DNA from: Deltaproteobacteria bacterium
Lineage (GTDB): Bacteria > Myxococcota_A > UBA9042 > PHBI01
Direction of reading: 5' to 3'
Length of the DNA: 64,000 nt
Assembly: GCA_011526585.1 (NCBI GenBank)
Contig: WYBB01000025.1
Location: 1-64,000, forward strand
The notes beneath the pieces are model-generated. The model made no database searches. It was given only the letters and a program-made list of their open reading frames with translations, and was not told the DNA's origin. Shown in pieces: positions 8,708-18,323 of this stretch. Position 1 is the stretch's first letter, and each line of letters opens with the position of its first letter. A program made the position numbers and the translations under genes.

Positions 8708-9514
8708 ATGAACGACGATCGTCCGGACCACCATGCGCCAGCGGCGCCTGTGCTAACGAAATCGCCTCGCGACGGCAAGCTCGGGCCGTCGTCGCCGCCG
8801 CACGCCGCGCCCGCGGGCCGCATCGACGCGCTCGTCGCCGCCGTGTGCGAGGTCGCGCCCGCCGCCTCACGCCTGGTCGAGATCGGCCACGATCGCGGCG
8901 CCATCCTCCTGCGCGCGCTCGCCGCGAGGCCCGACATCCACGCCGTCGGGATCGAGATCCAGCCGGCCGCACGGCTCATGCCGGTCCCGTCCGAGCTCGC
9001 CCCGCGCCTCGAGCTCCTGACCGGCGACGGTTTCGATCCGCTGCCGCCCGCGCCCACGCCCACCGTCGCGCTCCTGGCCGGCCTCGGCGGGCGCACCATC
9101 GCGTCGATCCTCACGCGCGACCCGGCGACCACGCGCGCGCTCGGCGCGCTCGTGCTCTGCCCGAGTCACCTCGAGGCCGAGATCCGCCCCGCGCTGCGGA
9201 GCCTCGGCCTGCGCCCGAGCGCCGAGCGCCTCGTCACCGAGCGCGGCCGCTTCTACGAGATCATCGTCGTCGCGGTCGGCGACACGGCGCCCCCCGACGA
9301 CGTCGATCGCGATCCGCTCACGGCCGCCTGGGGCCCTCGCCTCTTCGCGACGCGCGACCCGCTGCTCGTGCCCTTCCTCGAGGACGCGCGCCACCGCTTC
9401 CGCGCCGCGCTCGCCGCCGACCTGCGCTCGTACCGGAGCGGCCCGAGGGCGGCGCTCGGCGCGAAGCTCGCGCGCCTCGATGAAGCGCTGGCCCTGGCGC
9501 GATCGCGTCGTTGA
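8708..9514 (+). CDS. TrmK-like SAM-dependent methyltransferase (putative tRNA m1A22)
   Basis: The protein has 268 residues. The fold begins with RIDALVAAVCEVAP followed by LVEIGHDRGAILLRAL, which aligns with the SAM motif of TrmK/YqfN (normally DIGSDHAYLPI). ALLAGLGGRTIASIL matches the conserved GMGG(x)LI region of that family. The Asp-His of TrmK motif I is reduced here to GHDRG, so activity is not certain. It starts at ATG 8708, 24 bp from the divergent YceI-like gene. Its GC-rich N-terminal 30 residues look disordered. An alternative is another small-molecule methyltransferase. Confidence 0.65.
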   Translation: MNDDRPDHHAPAAPVLTKSPRDGKLGPSSPPHAAPAGRIDALVAAVCEVAPAASRLVEIGHDRGAILLRALAARPDIHAVGIEIQPAARLMPVPSELAPRLELLTGDGFDPLPPAPTPTVALLAGLGGRTIASILTRDPATTRALGALVLCPSHLEAEIRPALRSLGLRPSAERLVTERGRFYEIIVVAVGDTAPPDDVDRDPLTAAWGPRLFATRDPLLVPFLEDARHRFRAALAADLRSYRSGPRAALGAKLARLDEALALARSRR

Positions 9515-9530
9515 AGCGGGGAGAAGGAGC

Positions 9531-9603
9531 CTCCTGCATTCCTCGGTTCCTGGGTTCCTCAGATCCCGAGAATCAGGAAACCAGGAATGGAGGAAGCCAG
9601 GAG
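9531..9603. repeat. Palindromic repeat family A, copy 1
   Basis: This is an imperfect 73-bp palindrome. The left arm (CTCCTGCATTCCTCGGTTCC...) and the right arm (...GGAGGAAGCCAGGAG) fold on each other around a short loop. The segment AATCAGGAAACCAGGAA at 9571-9587 recurs exactly at 28416-28432. It lies in the convergent gap between the TrmK-like gene and a lipoprotein, where it could also act as a bidirectional terminator. Confidence 0.7.
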
Positions 9604-9668
9604 CCAGACTTGCTCTGCTCCTGATCTCCTCAGCTTGTTCCCGAACGCCCGCGGGCGGCCGGCCGCCC

Positions 9669-10349
9669 CTACTTTGCGTCGGGGCCGGCTTCGGGGGGCG
9701 CGGGCGGCTCGGGCTCGGGCAGATCGTCGAGCACGAGCAGGCCGGCCTGCCGCAGGAAGACGCCGTCCTTGCTGACGATGTCGAAGCTGCCGGTGAGCGA
9801 GACCTCCTGGCCGTCGCTCAGCTCCGGCAGCACGCTCCACATCGAGCCGTAGACGAGGAGCTCGCGCTTGGACGCCGGCGTCTTGTCGACGAGGAAGAGG
9901 TGCGGCGGCGGGTTGCAGGTCCGCGGCGGGCGCGGCGGCGGCGGCGGCGGCACGTCCATGTCGACCACCTCGGCGACCGCGTCCGGATCCGGTGGCGGCG
10001 GAGGCGGCGGCGGCGGGCACTTCACGAGCTTCTTGACGACGCCCTTGACCGTGACCGACTCACCGAGGAGCTTGTCACGCTCGCGCAGGAGCCCCTCGAC
10101 GGTGTAGCTGCCGTCGGCGTTGAGCTTCTCGTACGGCTTGGCCGTGAGGTCCGGCGACGGCGGCAGCGGCACGGTGACGTCGCTGCGCTGCGACGGCTTG
10201 GGCTTGGGGATCTCCTTGCCGCAGCCCGTGGCAACGGCCAATCCGAGCACGCCTGCCCCGGCGAGTCCGAACGTGCCCGTGGCAACGGCCCATCCGAGCA
10301 CCCTCAGGACCGTCGCCAACCTCATCCATCTCCACGCCCCGATCCTCAT
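9669..10349 (-). CDS. Lipoprotein with proline-rich insert in an OB-fold-like domain
   Basis: The protein has 226 residues. Its long signal peptide contains the near repeat VLGWAVATG / VLGLAVATG and ends in the lipobox VATGC. The mature part (ERDKLLGESVTVKGVVKKL, later LPELSDGQEVSLTGSFDIV) resembles the tRNA_anti-like OB fold found in lipoproteins. It is interrupted by two polyproline runs and a CNPPPHLFLVD segment. ATG 10349 is preceded by GGGGGGC a few bases upstream; ATG 10325 is an in-frame alternative. No enzyme function is suggested. It lies 32 bp downstream of another lipoprotein gene on the same strand, probably in one operon. Confidence 0.72.
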   Translation of the reverse strand: MRIGAWRWMRLATVLRVLGWAVATGTFGLAGAGVLGLAVATGCGKEIPKPKPSQRSDVTVPLPPSPDLTAKPYEKLNADGSYTVEGLLRERDKLLGESVTVKGVVKKLVKCPPPPPPPPPDPDAVAEVVDMDVPPPPPPRPPRTCNPPPHLFLVDKTPASKRELLVYGSMWSVLPELSDGQEVSLTGSFDIVSKDGVFLRQAGLLVLDDLPEPEPPAPPEAGPDAK

Positions 10350-10381
10350 CGAGCCCCCCGTCGGCGACCAGCGGCGCCTTG

Positions 10382-11623
10382 TCAACGTTGCCGCCAGTAC
10401 GGCTGCGTGCCCGGCCACGACACGATCGAGAGCGCGTTCGGCACGACGTAGACCGGCACGCCCCCGACCGTGACCACCTGCCCGTCGACCCGCGCCGCCC
10501 CCGCGATCCGATTCCAGCCCGAGGGGACGTCGAGCGCCGCGAACCGGCCCAATATGTCCGTGGTCTGCCGATCGATCAAGGGCACCGTGTCGTCCTCGAG
10601 GTCGTTGAAGTAGACGATCGAGCGCCCCGGTCCCGCGAGCCCGAGGCGCACGTCGCCGATCGGCCACGAGTCGCGGTCGGCGAGCTGGCAGTCGCGCACA
10701 CGCCCACCGACCGCGCCGTTGTCGGGCGACATGTCCGGTAGACCCACCGAGTTGGTCGTGAGGATCCACTGCCCCTCGGAGACCATCTGCGCGTCGTACT
10801 GCACGCGCCCGTCGACGACCTGGTCGGCGTGCAGGATCACGTTGAAGACCCAGGTGTCGTGCCACTGCGACTCGTTCTGCGTCGCGTACGCGCGCAGGAT
10901 GAGCGGCGTACCGAGCGGCACGCCGGCGATCTCGTAGAGGCCGAACTGCTCCTCGCAGCTCCCCCCGAGCTCCGCCGGGTCGAAGCACTGATAGCCGAGC
11001 GGGCAGTCCTCGTGGCGCAGACACTCGCCCGGCACCGTCTCGGGCGTCGCCGGCACGGAGAGCGCCGTGCCGATGGGCGTGCCGTATTCGCGATAGCAGT
11101 CCTGCCGGGCGGCGGCGTCGCGCTCGGCCTCGCAGGCGCTCGGGTCGAAGCCCTCGGCCAGCAGCACCGAGACGTGGATCCCGGTGGTCTTGCGCCCCTT
11201 GCCGAAGCGCGCGACCGCGCCATACAACGTCGCGGTGCCGGTCTCCGCCGGCGCGGCCTGGCTCATGTCGACGCAGCCGAGCTCGGGCCAGCGATCGGTC
11301 TGGGTGTTGCTCTCCGGGTCGGTGATGTAGGAGACCGCGCCCGCCGGTGGATCGGCGACGCAGACCCCCGAGCGGCAGGTGCCGGTCGTGCAGGCCCGCT
11401 CCGCGTCGCAGGCGTTGGCCAGGACCGGTGGTGTCGTCGTCTCCGGCGCCACGTCCTCGGTGGTCGAGTCGGCGGTCGCGTCGTCGCCGGGCTCGGTCGT
11501 GTCGGCGCTGGTCTCGCCGCTCGCCGTGTCGGTGGCGTCCGGCTGCCCGATCCCGCGCTGGCCGTCGTCGCTGCACGCCTGCAGCGCCGCCACCACCCCG
11601 ATGAGCATGATCCAGTTCTTCAT
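10382..11623 (-). CDS. Large lipoprotein with Asp/Thr-rich linker
   Basis: The protein has 413 residues. The signal peptide MKNWIMLIGVVAALQAC ends in a lipobox. A low-complexity linker rich in Thr, Asp, Glu and Ser spans about residues 18-70, followed by a Cys-rich segment (ACDAERACTTGTCRSGVC). The rest is a globular region with several cysteine pairs and no recognised motif. Such linkers are typical of surface lipoproteins of myxobacteria-like genomes and hold the domain away from the membrane. ATG 11623 is selected by the signal peptide and the preceding GAGGTGG. The frame is open well upstream with no meaningful sequence. Confidence 0.78.
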   Translation of the reverse strand: MKNWIMLIGVVAALQACSDDGQRGIGQPDATDTASGETSADTTEPGDDATADSTTEDVAPETTTPPVLANACDAERACTTGTCRSGVCVADPPAGAVSYITDPESNTQTDRWPELGCVDMSQAAPAETGTATLYGAVARFGKGRKTTGIHVSVLLAEGFDPSACEAERDAAARQDCYREYGTPIGTALSVPATPETVPGECLRHEDCPLGYQCFDPAELGGSCEEQFGLYEIAGVPLGTPLILRAYATQNESQWHDTWVFNVILHADQVVDGRVQYDAQMVSEGQWILTTNSVGLPDMSPDNGAVGGRVRDCQLADRDSWPIGDVRLGLAGPGRSIVYFNDLEDDTVPLIDRQTTDILGRFAALDVPSGWNRIAGAARVDGQVVTVGGVPVYVVPNALSIVSWPGTQPYWRQR

Positions 11624-11897
11624 CGTCGCCACCTCGCTCGCCTTGGTCTCATGGCCCGGCCGGGTGCGGCCGGGAGCGTGCATCGATACCAGAAGGCGCC
11701 ACCTGGCCGATAGCGCTTTTGCCGGCACCCCTCGCCAGGGCCGACCGCCCGGCACCGGGCCCGCGATGAAAATCACTTGACTGGCCCATCCATCTGCGCA
11801 AGATGGCGCCCCGCACGCGGGTCTCGCGGCGCAGCGACGAAGCGCAAGCAACGTCGTTGATTGGCGAAGCCTCCCCCGGAGGCCGAGCCGGACAGAC

Positions 11898-11972
<75 letters not shown>

Positions 11973-12128
11973 GCCGACCGGCTGGCCCTCGGCAGACCGA
12001 GACGACGACAGACCCGCGCAGGTCCAGCCCGACGTTCCGATCTAATAGACGACCAGGGCTCGGACGCGACGGCGGCGATGGCGCCATCGGCACGCCGCTT
12101 GTTGCGAGCGTGTGAGAGGACGACGAAA

Positions 12129-12329
12129 ATGCCCAAGATCAAGACACACAAGGGCGCTTCCAAGCGCTTCCGGGTCACCGCCAACGGCCTCCTCAAGCGC
12201 AAGAAGCGCATGCACGGCCACAAGCTGACCAAGCAGAGCTCCAAGCGCAAGCGCAACAACGTGGCGCCGGCCTACGTCGAACCCGCGGACGCGAAGAACA
12301 TCAAGCGTCTCATCCCCTACAACCTGTGA
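12129..12329 (+). CDS. rpmI: Large ribosomal subunit protein bL35
   Basis: The protein has 66 residues and is recognisable from end to end: MPKIKTHKGASKRF, then GLLKRKKRMHGH and a C-terminal KRLIPYN. It is a small basic protein of the 50S subunit. ATG 12129 is the only sensible start; the open frame upstream adds a non-homologous leader. The gene is followed 9 bp later by rplT, the usual arrangement. Unusually, infC is not upstream: the preceding gene is tRNA-Val and beyond it lies a lipoprotein gene on the other strand. No L20 leader pseudoknot could be confirmed by eye in the 156-bp leader. Confidence 0.97.
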   Translation: MPKIKTHKGASKRFRVTANGLLKRKKRMHGHKLTKQSSKRKRNNVAPAYVEPADAKNIKRLIPYNL

Positions 12330-12338
12330 GTTGAAGTC

Positions 12339-12692
12339 ATGGCTCGAGTGAAACGCGGATTCAAAGCGCGTCGACGCCGAAACCGCATGCTGAAGGCGGC
12401 CCAGGGTTACCGCGGTCGTCGGTCGACCCTCTTCAAGACCGCCAAGATGGCGGTCTTCAAGGGGTGGGTCTACGCCTATCGCGACCGCAAGCAGAAGAAG
12501 CGCCAGTTCCGCACCCTGTGGATCGCGCGCATCAACGCGGCGGCGCGTCAGCTCGGCGTCAAGTACAGCGAGCTCGTCGCGCTGCTCGGCCGGGCTCACA
12601 TCGAGCTCGACCGCAAGGTGCTGGCGGACATCGCCGTTCACGACGCGGCCGGCTTCGCCCGCATCGTGGAGCAGGCGAGGAAGGCGGCCTGA
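12339..12692 (+). CDS. rplT: Large ribosomal subunit protein bL20
   Basis: The protein has 117 residues, the family's usual length. The N-terminus [19 protein letters not shown] and the core [18 protein letters not shown] are diagnostic of bL20, which binds 23S rRNA early in 50S assembly. In many bacteria it also represses its own operon by binding the leader of infC-rpmI-rplT. It starts 9 bp after rpmI. ihfA follows 59 bp later where pheS would be expected. Confidence 0.97.
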   Translation: MARVKRGFKARRRRNRMLKAAQGYRGRRSTLFKTAKMAVFKGWVYAYRDRKQKKRQFRTLWIARINAAARQLGVKYSELVALLGRAHIELDRKVLADIAVHDAAGFARIVEQARKAA

Positions 12693-12751
12693 GCCGTTGT
12701 AAGTGACCCGGTTTCGGGCGAGACTGGGTCCATGACGATGGGAGGCGACGG

Positions 12752-13039
12752 ATGACGAAAGCTGACTTGGTCGAAGCCGTTTATGCCCAGCTCGAGGGTT
12801 CTTCTCGGGTGTCCAAGCGCGAGTCCGCCGAGCTGGTGGAGCTCGTCTTCGACACGATGAAGGAGACGCTCGGCGGCGGGGACAAGGTGAAGATCTCCGG
12901 GTTCGGCAACTTCGTCGTCCGGCACAAGAAGCCGCGTGTGGGGCGCAACCCCCAGACCGGCAAGGAGATCACGATCTCGGAGCGGCGGGTCTTGAGCTTC
13001 AAGGCTTCGCAGGTGCTCAAAGGCGCGCTCAACGGATGA
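12752..13039 (+). CDS. ihfA: Integration host factor alpha subunit (HU/IHF family)
   Basis: The protein has 95 residues. [14 protein letters not shown] at the N-terminus and the DNA-intercalating arm [23 protein letters not shown] are those of the HU/IHF family. The sequence [22 protein letters not shown] and the location behind rplT favour IHF alpha over HU. IHF bends DNA and assists sigma-54 promoters, and a sigma-54 activator is encoded further along this window. ATG 12752 has a nearby GGAGGCGA. A hairpin GCGCGCTC/GAGCGCGC (13023-13045) spans the stop codon and may help end transcription. Confidence 0.9.
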   Translation: MTKADLVEAVYAQLEGSSRVSKRESAELVELVFDTMKETLGGGDKVKISGFGNFVVRHKKPRVGRNPQTGKEITISERRVLSFKASQVLKGALNG

Positions 13040-13184
13040 GCGCGCGCCGCGGGCCGGGGGCGCGTGAGCGTCGCACGGGGACGCGGCTGCGTGAGGATGA
13101 GATCTTGTCGCGCGGGTCGAGCGATCGGCCCGCCGGCGTGAGCGCGGTGGAGGACAGCCGCCACCGCGGTGGGCGATCCAGTAT

Positions 13185-13261
13185 CGGGGCGTGGCGCAGC
13201 CTGGTAGCGCAACAGACTGGGGGTCTGTGGGTCGCAGGTTCAAATCCTGTCGCCCCGACCA
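13185..13261 (+). tRNA. tRNA-Pro(GGG)
   Basis: The 77-nt cloverleaf has acceptor CGGGGCG/CGCCCCG, discriminator A and encoded CCA. The anticodon stem ACAGA/TCTGT encloses the loop CTGGGGG, giving anticodon GGG. The T arm is GCAGG-TTCAAAT-CCTGT. It stands alone between ihfA and the helicase gene, on the same strand. Confidence 0.95.
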
Positions 13262-13521
13262 GGATCGCATCGGAGGGCCGTGGCACGACGTGTGCCGCGG
13301 CGGCCTCGCGCCTGAGGGCGCGAAGATCGGGGCACGTGCCGAGCGAAATCGGCACGACCCCTCGCTCTCGCCTCGAGGGCGATTGCGCTTAGACTTGGCG
13401 TGACGTGGCCCTGGCGGCAAGGCCACGACGACAGACGGTCGAGCCCGAGACCCGGACGCACGCGCACGTGGCGCGTCGCCGGCCGACGGGCAAGACGACC
13501 CAGCCGCCCGAAGAGGCAACA

Positions 13522-16500
13522 GTGCTCACCGTCGACATCGAGTCGCTGCGGACGCGAAAGCTCAAAAAGCAAGTCGGACAGAAGACGTTCACCCGTGGCT
13601 GTCAGTACTTCGCCAGCGGGCGTGTGGTCGAGACCAGGCGCGAGGACGACAACTGGATCTCCGGCACCGTCACCGGCAGCGCGCGCGACAACTACCAGGT
13701 GCGAATCTTCCTGAGCTCCAAGGACGCGACGATCGTCAAGAGCGAGTGCAGCTGCCCGTACAAGCACGGACTGTGCAAGCACAAGGTCGCGCTGGCGCTG
13801 GCGGCGCTGGCCGATCCCACCCTGCGCGGCGCGGAGAGCGCGGGCTGGGGGCGCATCCTCGACGACGCCGAGGAGGTCGCGCAGGAGTTCCAGGTCCAGA
13901 ACGACGAGGCCGAGGATCGGCTCGTGATCCGGCTCGACCTGCCGCTGACGCCCGACGACGTCATGCGCGTGAGGCTCCTGCGCTCGACCTTCTCCAAGCG
14001 CGGCCGCGGGCAGGAGCGGCCGATCGCCGGCCAGCAGGTGCGCGAGGCGCTCTTCCAGAACCCCAACGCGCTCGGCTTCAAGCGCTCGGACGAGACGATC
14101 GCGGCGCGCATCGCCGGCCTGCTCGAGGACGACGAGGACGATCCCAACCTGCTCGTCGCCGACAACGGCAACCTCGACATGTTCCTGCGCGCCGCCTCGC
14201 GCGTGCAGGAGGTCTTCCTCGGCGACACCGATCGGCGCCTGCAGATCAAGCTCGAGCCGGTGCGCCCGCGCGTGCGCGTGGACTCGCTCAAGAACCAGGG
14301 CCTCTCGCTGAAGGTCCAGATCATCGTCAACGGCAAGCGCAAGACGCTCGACAAGCGCACGCGCGTCGCCGGTGAGCCGACGGCGTCGTGGCTCTTCGAC
14401 GGCGACAACACCCTCCTGCCGATCGCCGGCGGCCCCGGCACCGGCACCATCACCTACGGGCTCTCGCGGCGCCAGGCACGCATGCCGTTGCGCGAGGTGC
14501 CGACCTTCCTCGAGCGCGGCCTCAAACGCATGCGCGAGATCATCAAGGTCGAGGCCGACCCGGGCGTGCTGCCCGACGTGCAGGCGCCCGAGCCGCTCTT
14601 GATCCTCGGCGAGGACGGCGAGCACCTCAAGGTCCAGCTCTCGTTCCGCTACGGCGACCCGGTCGAGCTGCAGGTCATGTCCAACACCGCGTCCGAGGTC
14701 TTGCGCGCGCCCGAGGGGCACGAGCCGATGTTCGTCATGCGCGACATCGAGATGGAGAAGCGCCTGCTCGAGCTCGCCCGGAGCGAGGGGCTGCCGATCG
14801 GCGACGGTCCCGGCACGGTGCTGCTCGACACGCCGGCCGGGCTCTCCTTCCTCGAGGAGCACCTCGCCAACCTCGAGAACGAATGGGTCGTGCTCGGGCG
14901 CGAGCGCCTGCTGCGCTTCCGCACCAAGCAGGTCACGCCGCGGCTGCAGGGCCGGATCCGCACCGGCCTCGACTGGTTCGAGGTCGCGCTCGAGCTCGGC
15001 GTCGAGGACAGCCGCTACGGGCTCGACGCGCTCCTGCAGCTCTATCAATCGAAGAAGCGCTACCTCACGCTCGAGACCGGCGAGCTCGCGCTCCTGCCCG
15101 ACTCCTGGGTCACCCACCACCTGCAGATGGCGATGGAGCTGCCGCAGCTCCTGCTCTCGGGCGGGATCGGGCGCGTGCCGCGCTATCACGCGCCCGTGCT
15201 CGACGCGCTCGTCGGCGACTCGGAGTTCATCGACGCCGACGACGAGTGGAAGAAGCTCTCGGCGCGCCTGCGCAAGTACGACGGCGTCACGCAAGAGGCG
15301 CTGCCCAAGGGGCTCGTCGCCGAGCTGCGCGACTACCAGCGCCGCGGCTACGACTGGCTCTGCTTCCTGCGCGACTTCGGCTTCCACGGGATCCTCGCCG
15401 ACGACATGGGTCTCGGCAAGACGCTCCAGGCGCTGACCTGGCTCCTGGCCGAGCACCGCTCCGACAAGGAGCCGCGCGCCGACAACCCGTCGATCGTCGT
15501 GTGCCCGACCTCGGTCGCGTCGAACTGGATCGCCGAGGCGGCGAAGTTCACGCCCGGTCTCAAGGTGGTCAAGCTCACCGGCGCCAACCGCGACAAGCTC
15601 TACGACAACCTCAAGAACGCCGATCTGGTCGTGACGACCTACGCGATCATGCGGCTCGACCTCGCGCGCCTGCAGCGCCGCACCTGGCACGCGCTGATCC
15701 TCGACGAGGCGCAGAACATCAAGAACCCGGAGAGCCAGACCGCCATCGCGGCGAAGAAGCTCAAGAGCCGGCACCGCTTCGCGCTGACCGGCACGCCGCT
15801 CGAGAACAGCCTGCTCGAGCTCTGGTCGGTCTTCGACTTCCTGATGCCGGACTTCCTCGATCAGAAGTCGATGTTCAAGTCGCGCTACGTGCGCTCGGGC
15901 GCGGAGACGCCGGAGGACATCGCCGGCCTGCGGGTCAAGATCAGGCCGTTCATGCTGCGCCGGGTCAAGGACGAGGTGGCCAAGGAGCTGCCGCCCAAGA
16001 CCGAGCAGACGCTGCGCATCCCGCTGGCGCCGGAGCAGCAGGACCTCTACGACAAGGTGCGCGCGCTCCAGAAGAAGAAGCTCTACGACACCATCGCCGA
16101 GCGGGGCATGGGCGGCTCCACGGTGGCGATCCTCGACGCGCTGCTCAAGCTGCGCCAGGTCGCCTGCCACCCGCGCCTGGTCGATCTCGAGATCGCGCAG
16201 GGCGTGTCGGCGAGCTCCAAGCACGAGCTGCTGCACGACCTCATCGAGGAGGCGGTGCAGGAGGGACATCGCGCGCTGATCTTCAGCCAGTTCACCTCGC
16301 ACCTGGAGATCCTCAAGGAGTGGCTCGACCAGGAGCAGATCGGCTACTTCTACCTCGATGGCCGCACGCGCAACCGGCAGGAGCTGATCGACGCCTACAA
16401 CGGCCCCGACGGCCCGCCGCTCTTCCTCATCAGCCTCAAGGCGGGCGGCACGGGTCTCAACCTCGCGTCGGCCGACTACGTGATCCACATGGACCCGTGG

Positions 16501-16722
16501 TGGAACCCGGCCGTGGAGAACCAGGCAACCGATCGCGCGCACCGCATCGGGCAGACCAAGCCGGTCTTCGTCTATCGCCTCGTCGCCGAGAACACGGTCG
16601 AGGAGAAGGTCATCGAGCTCCAGGACAAGAAGAAGGAGCTCTTCGACTCGGTCGTGAGCGCCGACGGCCTGTCCTCGAGCGCGCTGACGATGGACGATCT
16701 CAAGGCGATCTTCGAGGATTGA
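13522..16722 (+). CDS. SWI2/SNF2-family helicase with SWIM zinc finger
   Basis: The protein has about 1066 residues. A SWIM motif (C76-S-C78 ... C85-K-H87) precedes a long bacterial SNF2-associated region. The helicase core follows: ADDMGLGKT (Walker A, near 626-634), LILDEAQN (near 725), [10 protein letters not shown], then the C-terminal lobe with [12 protein letters not shown] and [12 protein letters not shown]. It is an ATP-driven DNA translocase, probably remodelling nucleoprotein or acting in repair. GTG 13522 is preferred since GAGG lies 8 bp upstream; a GTG at 13405 would add a low-complexity leader. An antisense open frame of similar length is a GC artefact. Confidence 0.9.
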   Translation: MLTVDIESLRTRKLKKQVGQKTFTRGCQYFASGRVVETRREDDNWISGTVTGSARDNYQVRIFLSSKDATIVKSECSCPYKHGLCKHKVALALAALADPTLRGAESAGWGRILDDAEEVAQEFQVQNDEAEDRLVIRLDLPLTPDDVMRVRLLRSTFSKRGRGQERPIAGQQVREALFQNPNALGFKRSDETIAARIAGLLEDDEDDPNLLVADNGNLDMFLRAASRVQEVFLGDTDRRLQIKLEPVRPRVRVDSLKNQGLSLKVQIIVNGKRKTLDKRTRVAGEPTASWLFDGDNTLLPIAGGPGTGTITYGLSRRQARMPLREVPTFLERGLKRMREIIKVEADPGVLPDVQAPEPLLILGEDGEHLKVQLSFRYGDPVELQVMSNTASEVLRAPEGHEPMFVMRDIEMEKRLLELARSEGLPIGDGPGTVLLDTPAGLSFLEEHLANLENEWVVLGRERLLRFRTKQVTPRLQGRIRTGLDWFEVALELGVEDSRYGLDALLQLYQSKKRYLTLETGELALLPDSWVTHHLQMAMELPQLLLSGGIGRVPRYHAPVLDALVGDSEFIDADDEWKKLSARLRKYDGVTQEALPKGLVAELRDYQRRGYDWLCFLRDFGFHGILADDMGLGKTLQALTWLLAEHRSDKEPRADNPSIVVCPTSVASNWIAEAAKFTPGLKVVKLTGANRDKLYDNLKNADLVVTTYAIMRLDLARLQRRTWHALILDEAQNIKNPESQTAIAAKKLKSRHRFALTGTPLENSLLELWSVFDFLMPDFLDQKSMFKSRYVRSGAETPEDIAGLRVKIRPFMLRRVKDEVAKELPPKTEQTLRIPLAPEQQDLYDKVRALQKKKLYDTIAERGMGGSTVAILDALLKLRQVACHPRLVDLEIAQGVSASSKHELLHDLIEEAVQEGHRALIFSQFTSHLEILKEWLDQEQIGYFYLDGRTRNRQELIDAYNGPDGPPLFLISLKAGGTGLNLASADYVIHMDPWWNPAVENQATDRAHRIGQTKPVFVYRLVAENTVEEKVIELQDKKKELFDSVVSADGLSSSALTMDDLKAIFED

Positions 16723-16776
16723 CGTGCCGATTGACGTGAGCGGGCCGAGGCTCCAGTCTCACGCGCGAGGTGAGTG

Positions 16777-18096
16777 ATGAGAGCAGCAGTCGTAGTCGGA
16801 GCGGTGGTCGGTCTGGTGGCGTGCGGCAAGGCTCCCGAGCCGAGCGCGGCGGGCGAGGTCGCGGCGGTGACGCCGGCGGCGCCGGTGGAGGCGCGCGCGG
16901 CGGACGCACAGGTGGCGAGCGCGGCGCGCGGCATGACGCTCGGGATCATCTACGCCAACAGCATGATGGGTGAGCTCGAGCCCTGCGGCTGAAAGGCCAA
17001 CCCGCTGGGCGGTCTGGCCCGGAGAGCAACTCTATTGGAGACGCGGCGCGCGGCGACCGGAACGGACGACGCGGGCCAGGCGGCGTTGTGGCGCGAGGCG
17101 GTGATCTTCGACACCGGTGACGCGTTCGCGGATTCGCCTCGCCTCGCGGACGAGCGGCTCGAAAACGCCGTGGCGACCGCCGAGCTGATCGTCGATCACT
17201 ACAACGCCGAGGGACTCGACGCGCAGACCCTGGGCGATCGCGATCTCGCGCTGGGTCGCGCGGCGCTCGTGCGCCTGAAGGAGCGCGCGCGCTACCCCTT
17301 CGTGACGACCAACCTCGTCGACGTGAAGAGCAGCAAGCCGCTCTTCTCGGAGTACGTGCTGATCGACGTCACGCGCGCGGACAAGACGGTCAAGCTCGCG
17401 GTCTTCGGGCTCATGTCCGAGCGCACGGCGCCGACCCTGCGCGAGGAGGGGCTCGCCGTCGCGCCGCCGCTCGAGGCGTTGCGCGCGGCGATCGCCAAGG
17501 CCAAGGGCGAGGGCGGCGAGGTCTTCATCGTACTCTCGCAGCTCAGCAAGAAGGACGAGGCCGAGATCGGCACGGCGCTTCCCGAGGTGCAGCTCTTTCT
17601 CGGCGGTGACTTCGCGAGCATGGCCGACGGTGGCGAGGCCGCCGGCAAGGCGATCTCTTTTGGCGGCGGTCAGAAGGGCAAGTACGTGGCGCTGCTCGAG
17701 CTCACGCTCGAGGACCCGGCGGGGCCCGGTGCGCCGTTCATCGATCCGGATCGCAAGGCGGCGCTCCTGCGCAAGCAGGCCGACGCCGAGCGCCGGCTGA
17801 AGAACCACGAGCGCCTCGTCGAGATCGCGACGGCCCCCCCGCCCGAAGGCGAGACCGCCAAAGGTCCCAAGCGCCCGATCGAGGTGTATCAGCGCCAGAT
17901 CGTCGCGGCGCGCGCCGAGCTCCAGCTCATCGCCGATGCGCTGGCCGAGCTCGGCGACGACGCAGGCGGGGGCGCGAAGAACGCCGCCCGCCTGGAGCTC
18001 GTGCCGCTCGGCAAGGACATCGCCGACGAGCCCGAGGTGAAGGCGAAGGTCGAAGTGTTTCGGAAGACCTGGCCCGACCCCACCCCGGGTCACTGA
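16777..18096 (+). CDS. Putative selenocysteine-containing lipoprotein, UshA/5'-nucleotidase-like
   Basis: Read through the in-frame TGA at 16990-16992 this is one 439-residue protein with Sec at residue 72. A lipoprotein signal ends in LVAC, then GIIYANSMMGELEPCG-U-KANPLGGLARR. In metallophosphatase/5'-nucleotidase-like lipoproteins this site usually reads EPCGC followed by a Leu-Gly-Gly-Leu-Ala-Arg-Arg stretch, so Sec replaces a conserved Cys. The frame then stays open for 367 codons with homologous-looking content (DTGDAFAD, LGDRDLALG). ATG 16777 follows GAGG at 16767-16770. A hairpin resembling bSECIS lies directly after the TGA. A decayed TGC codon is the alternative. No sel genes are in the window. 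Confidence 0.75.
16995..17019 (+). promoter_or_regulatory. Candidate bSECIS hairpin
   Basis: The outer stem GGCCA/TGGCC (16995-16999 with 17015-17019) encloses a 2x2 internal loop and an inner stem CCGC/GCGG (17002-17005 with 17009-17012). The apical loop TGG contains a G 15 nt after the TGA. Distance and loop G fit bacterial SECIS elements read by SelB. The apical loop is only 3 nt if fully paired, somewhat tight. Confidence 0.55.
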
Positions 18097-18219
18097 GTTC
18101 GCGGCTGCAACGCGCGGGGCCGGCGTTGCTTCGCTCGGTCGCTCCTGCGGCGACCGTGGGGTCGCCTCGTCGCTCCCTTCGCTCGCGCCTTGGCCGCGCG
18201 CGTTTCGCTCGCGAACTCA
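18094..18219. repeat. Palindromic repeat family B, copy 2
   Basis: It starts at the stop codon of the selenoprotein gene (TGAGTTCGCG) and ends with the inverted CGCGAACTCA at 18210-18219. The core CCGGCGTTGCTTCGCTCG at 18120-18137 matches copy 1 exactly. The interior holds a second hairpin region (GCGGCGACC...GGGGTCGCC). Confidence 0.65.
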
Positions 18220-18243
18220 ATTAGTCGACATCCCTTATGTCGC

Positions 18244-18282
18244 CGCTACGACCCGCGGGACCGGCGTCGCTGGCGAACTCAA
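18244..18282. repeat. Palindromic repeat family B, degenerate copy 3
   Basis: The sequence CGCGGGACCGGCGTCGCTGG followed by CGAACTCAA resembles the core and right end of copies 1 and 2, with the middle shortened. It lies 25 bp after copy 2 and before the fasciclin gene's stop codon. Confidence 0.45.
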
Positions 18283-18323
18283 TCAAGGCCACGACCCTCG
18301 AGACGACATCCCTGACGGCTTGG

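Noticed and set aside
9950-10020. Short tandem repeats of GGC/GGT that might be a CRISPR or microsatellite
   Set aside because: They encode polyproline in the minus-strand lipoprotein; there are no spacers. No CRISPR array was seen anywhere in the window.
13240-16542. Minus-strand open frame of 1100 codons opposite the SNF2 helicase
   Set aside because: Arg/Glu/Ala/Val-rich without domains; it is the antisense of a high-GC gene with clear helicase motifs.
16777-16992. A complete 71-residue lipoprotein ending at the TGA, followed by a separate gene from 17035
   Set aside because: The second part has no start codon with a ribosome binding site, and the family motif crosses the TGA without a break.
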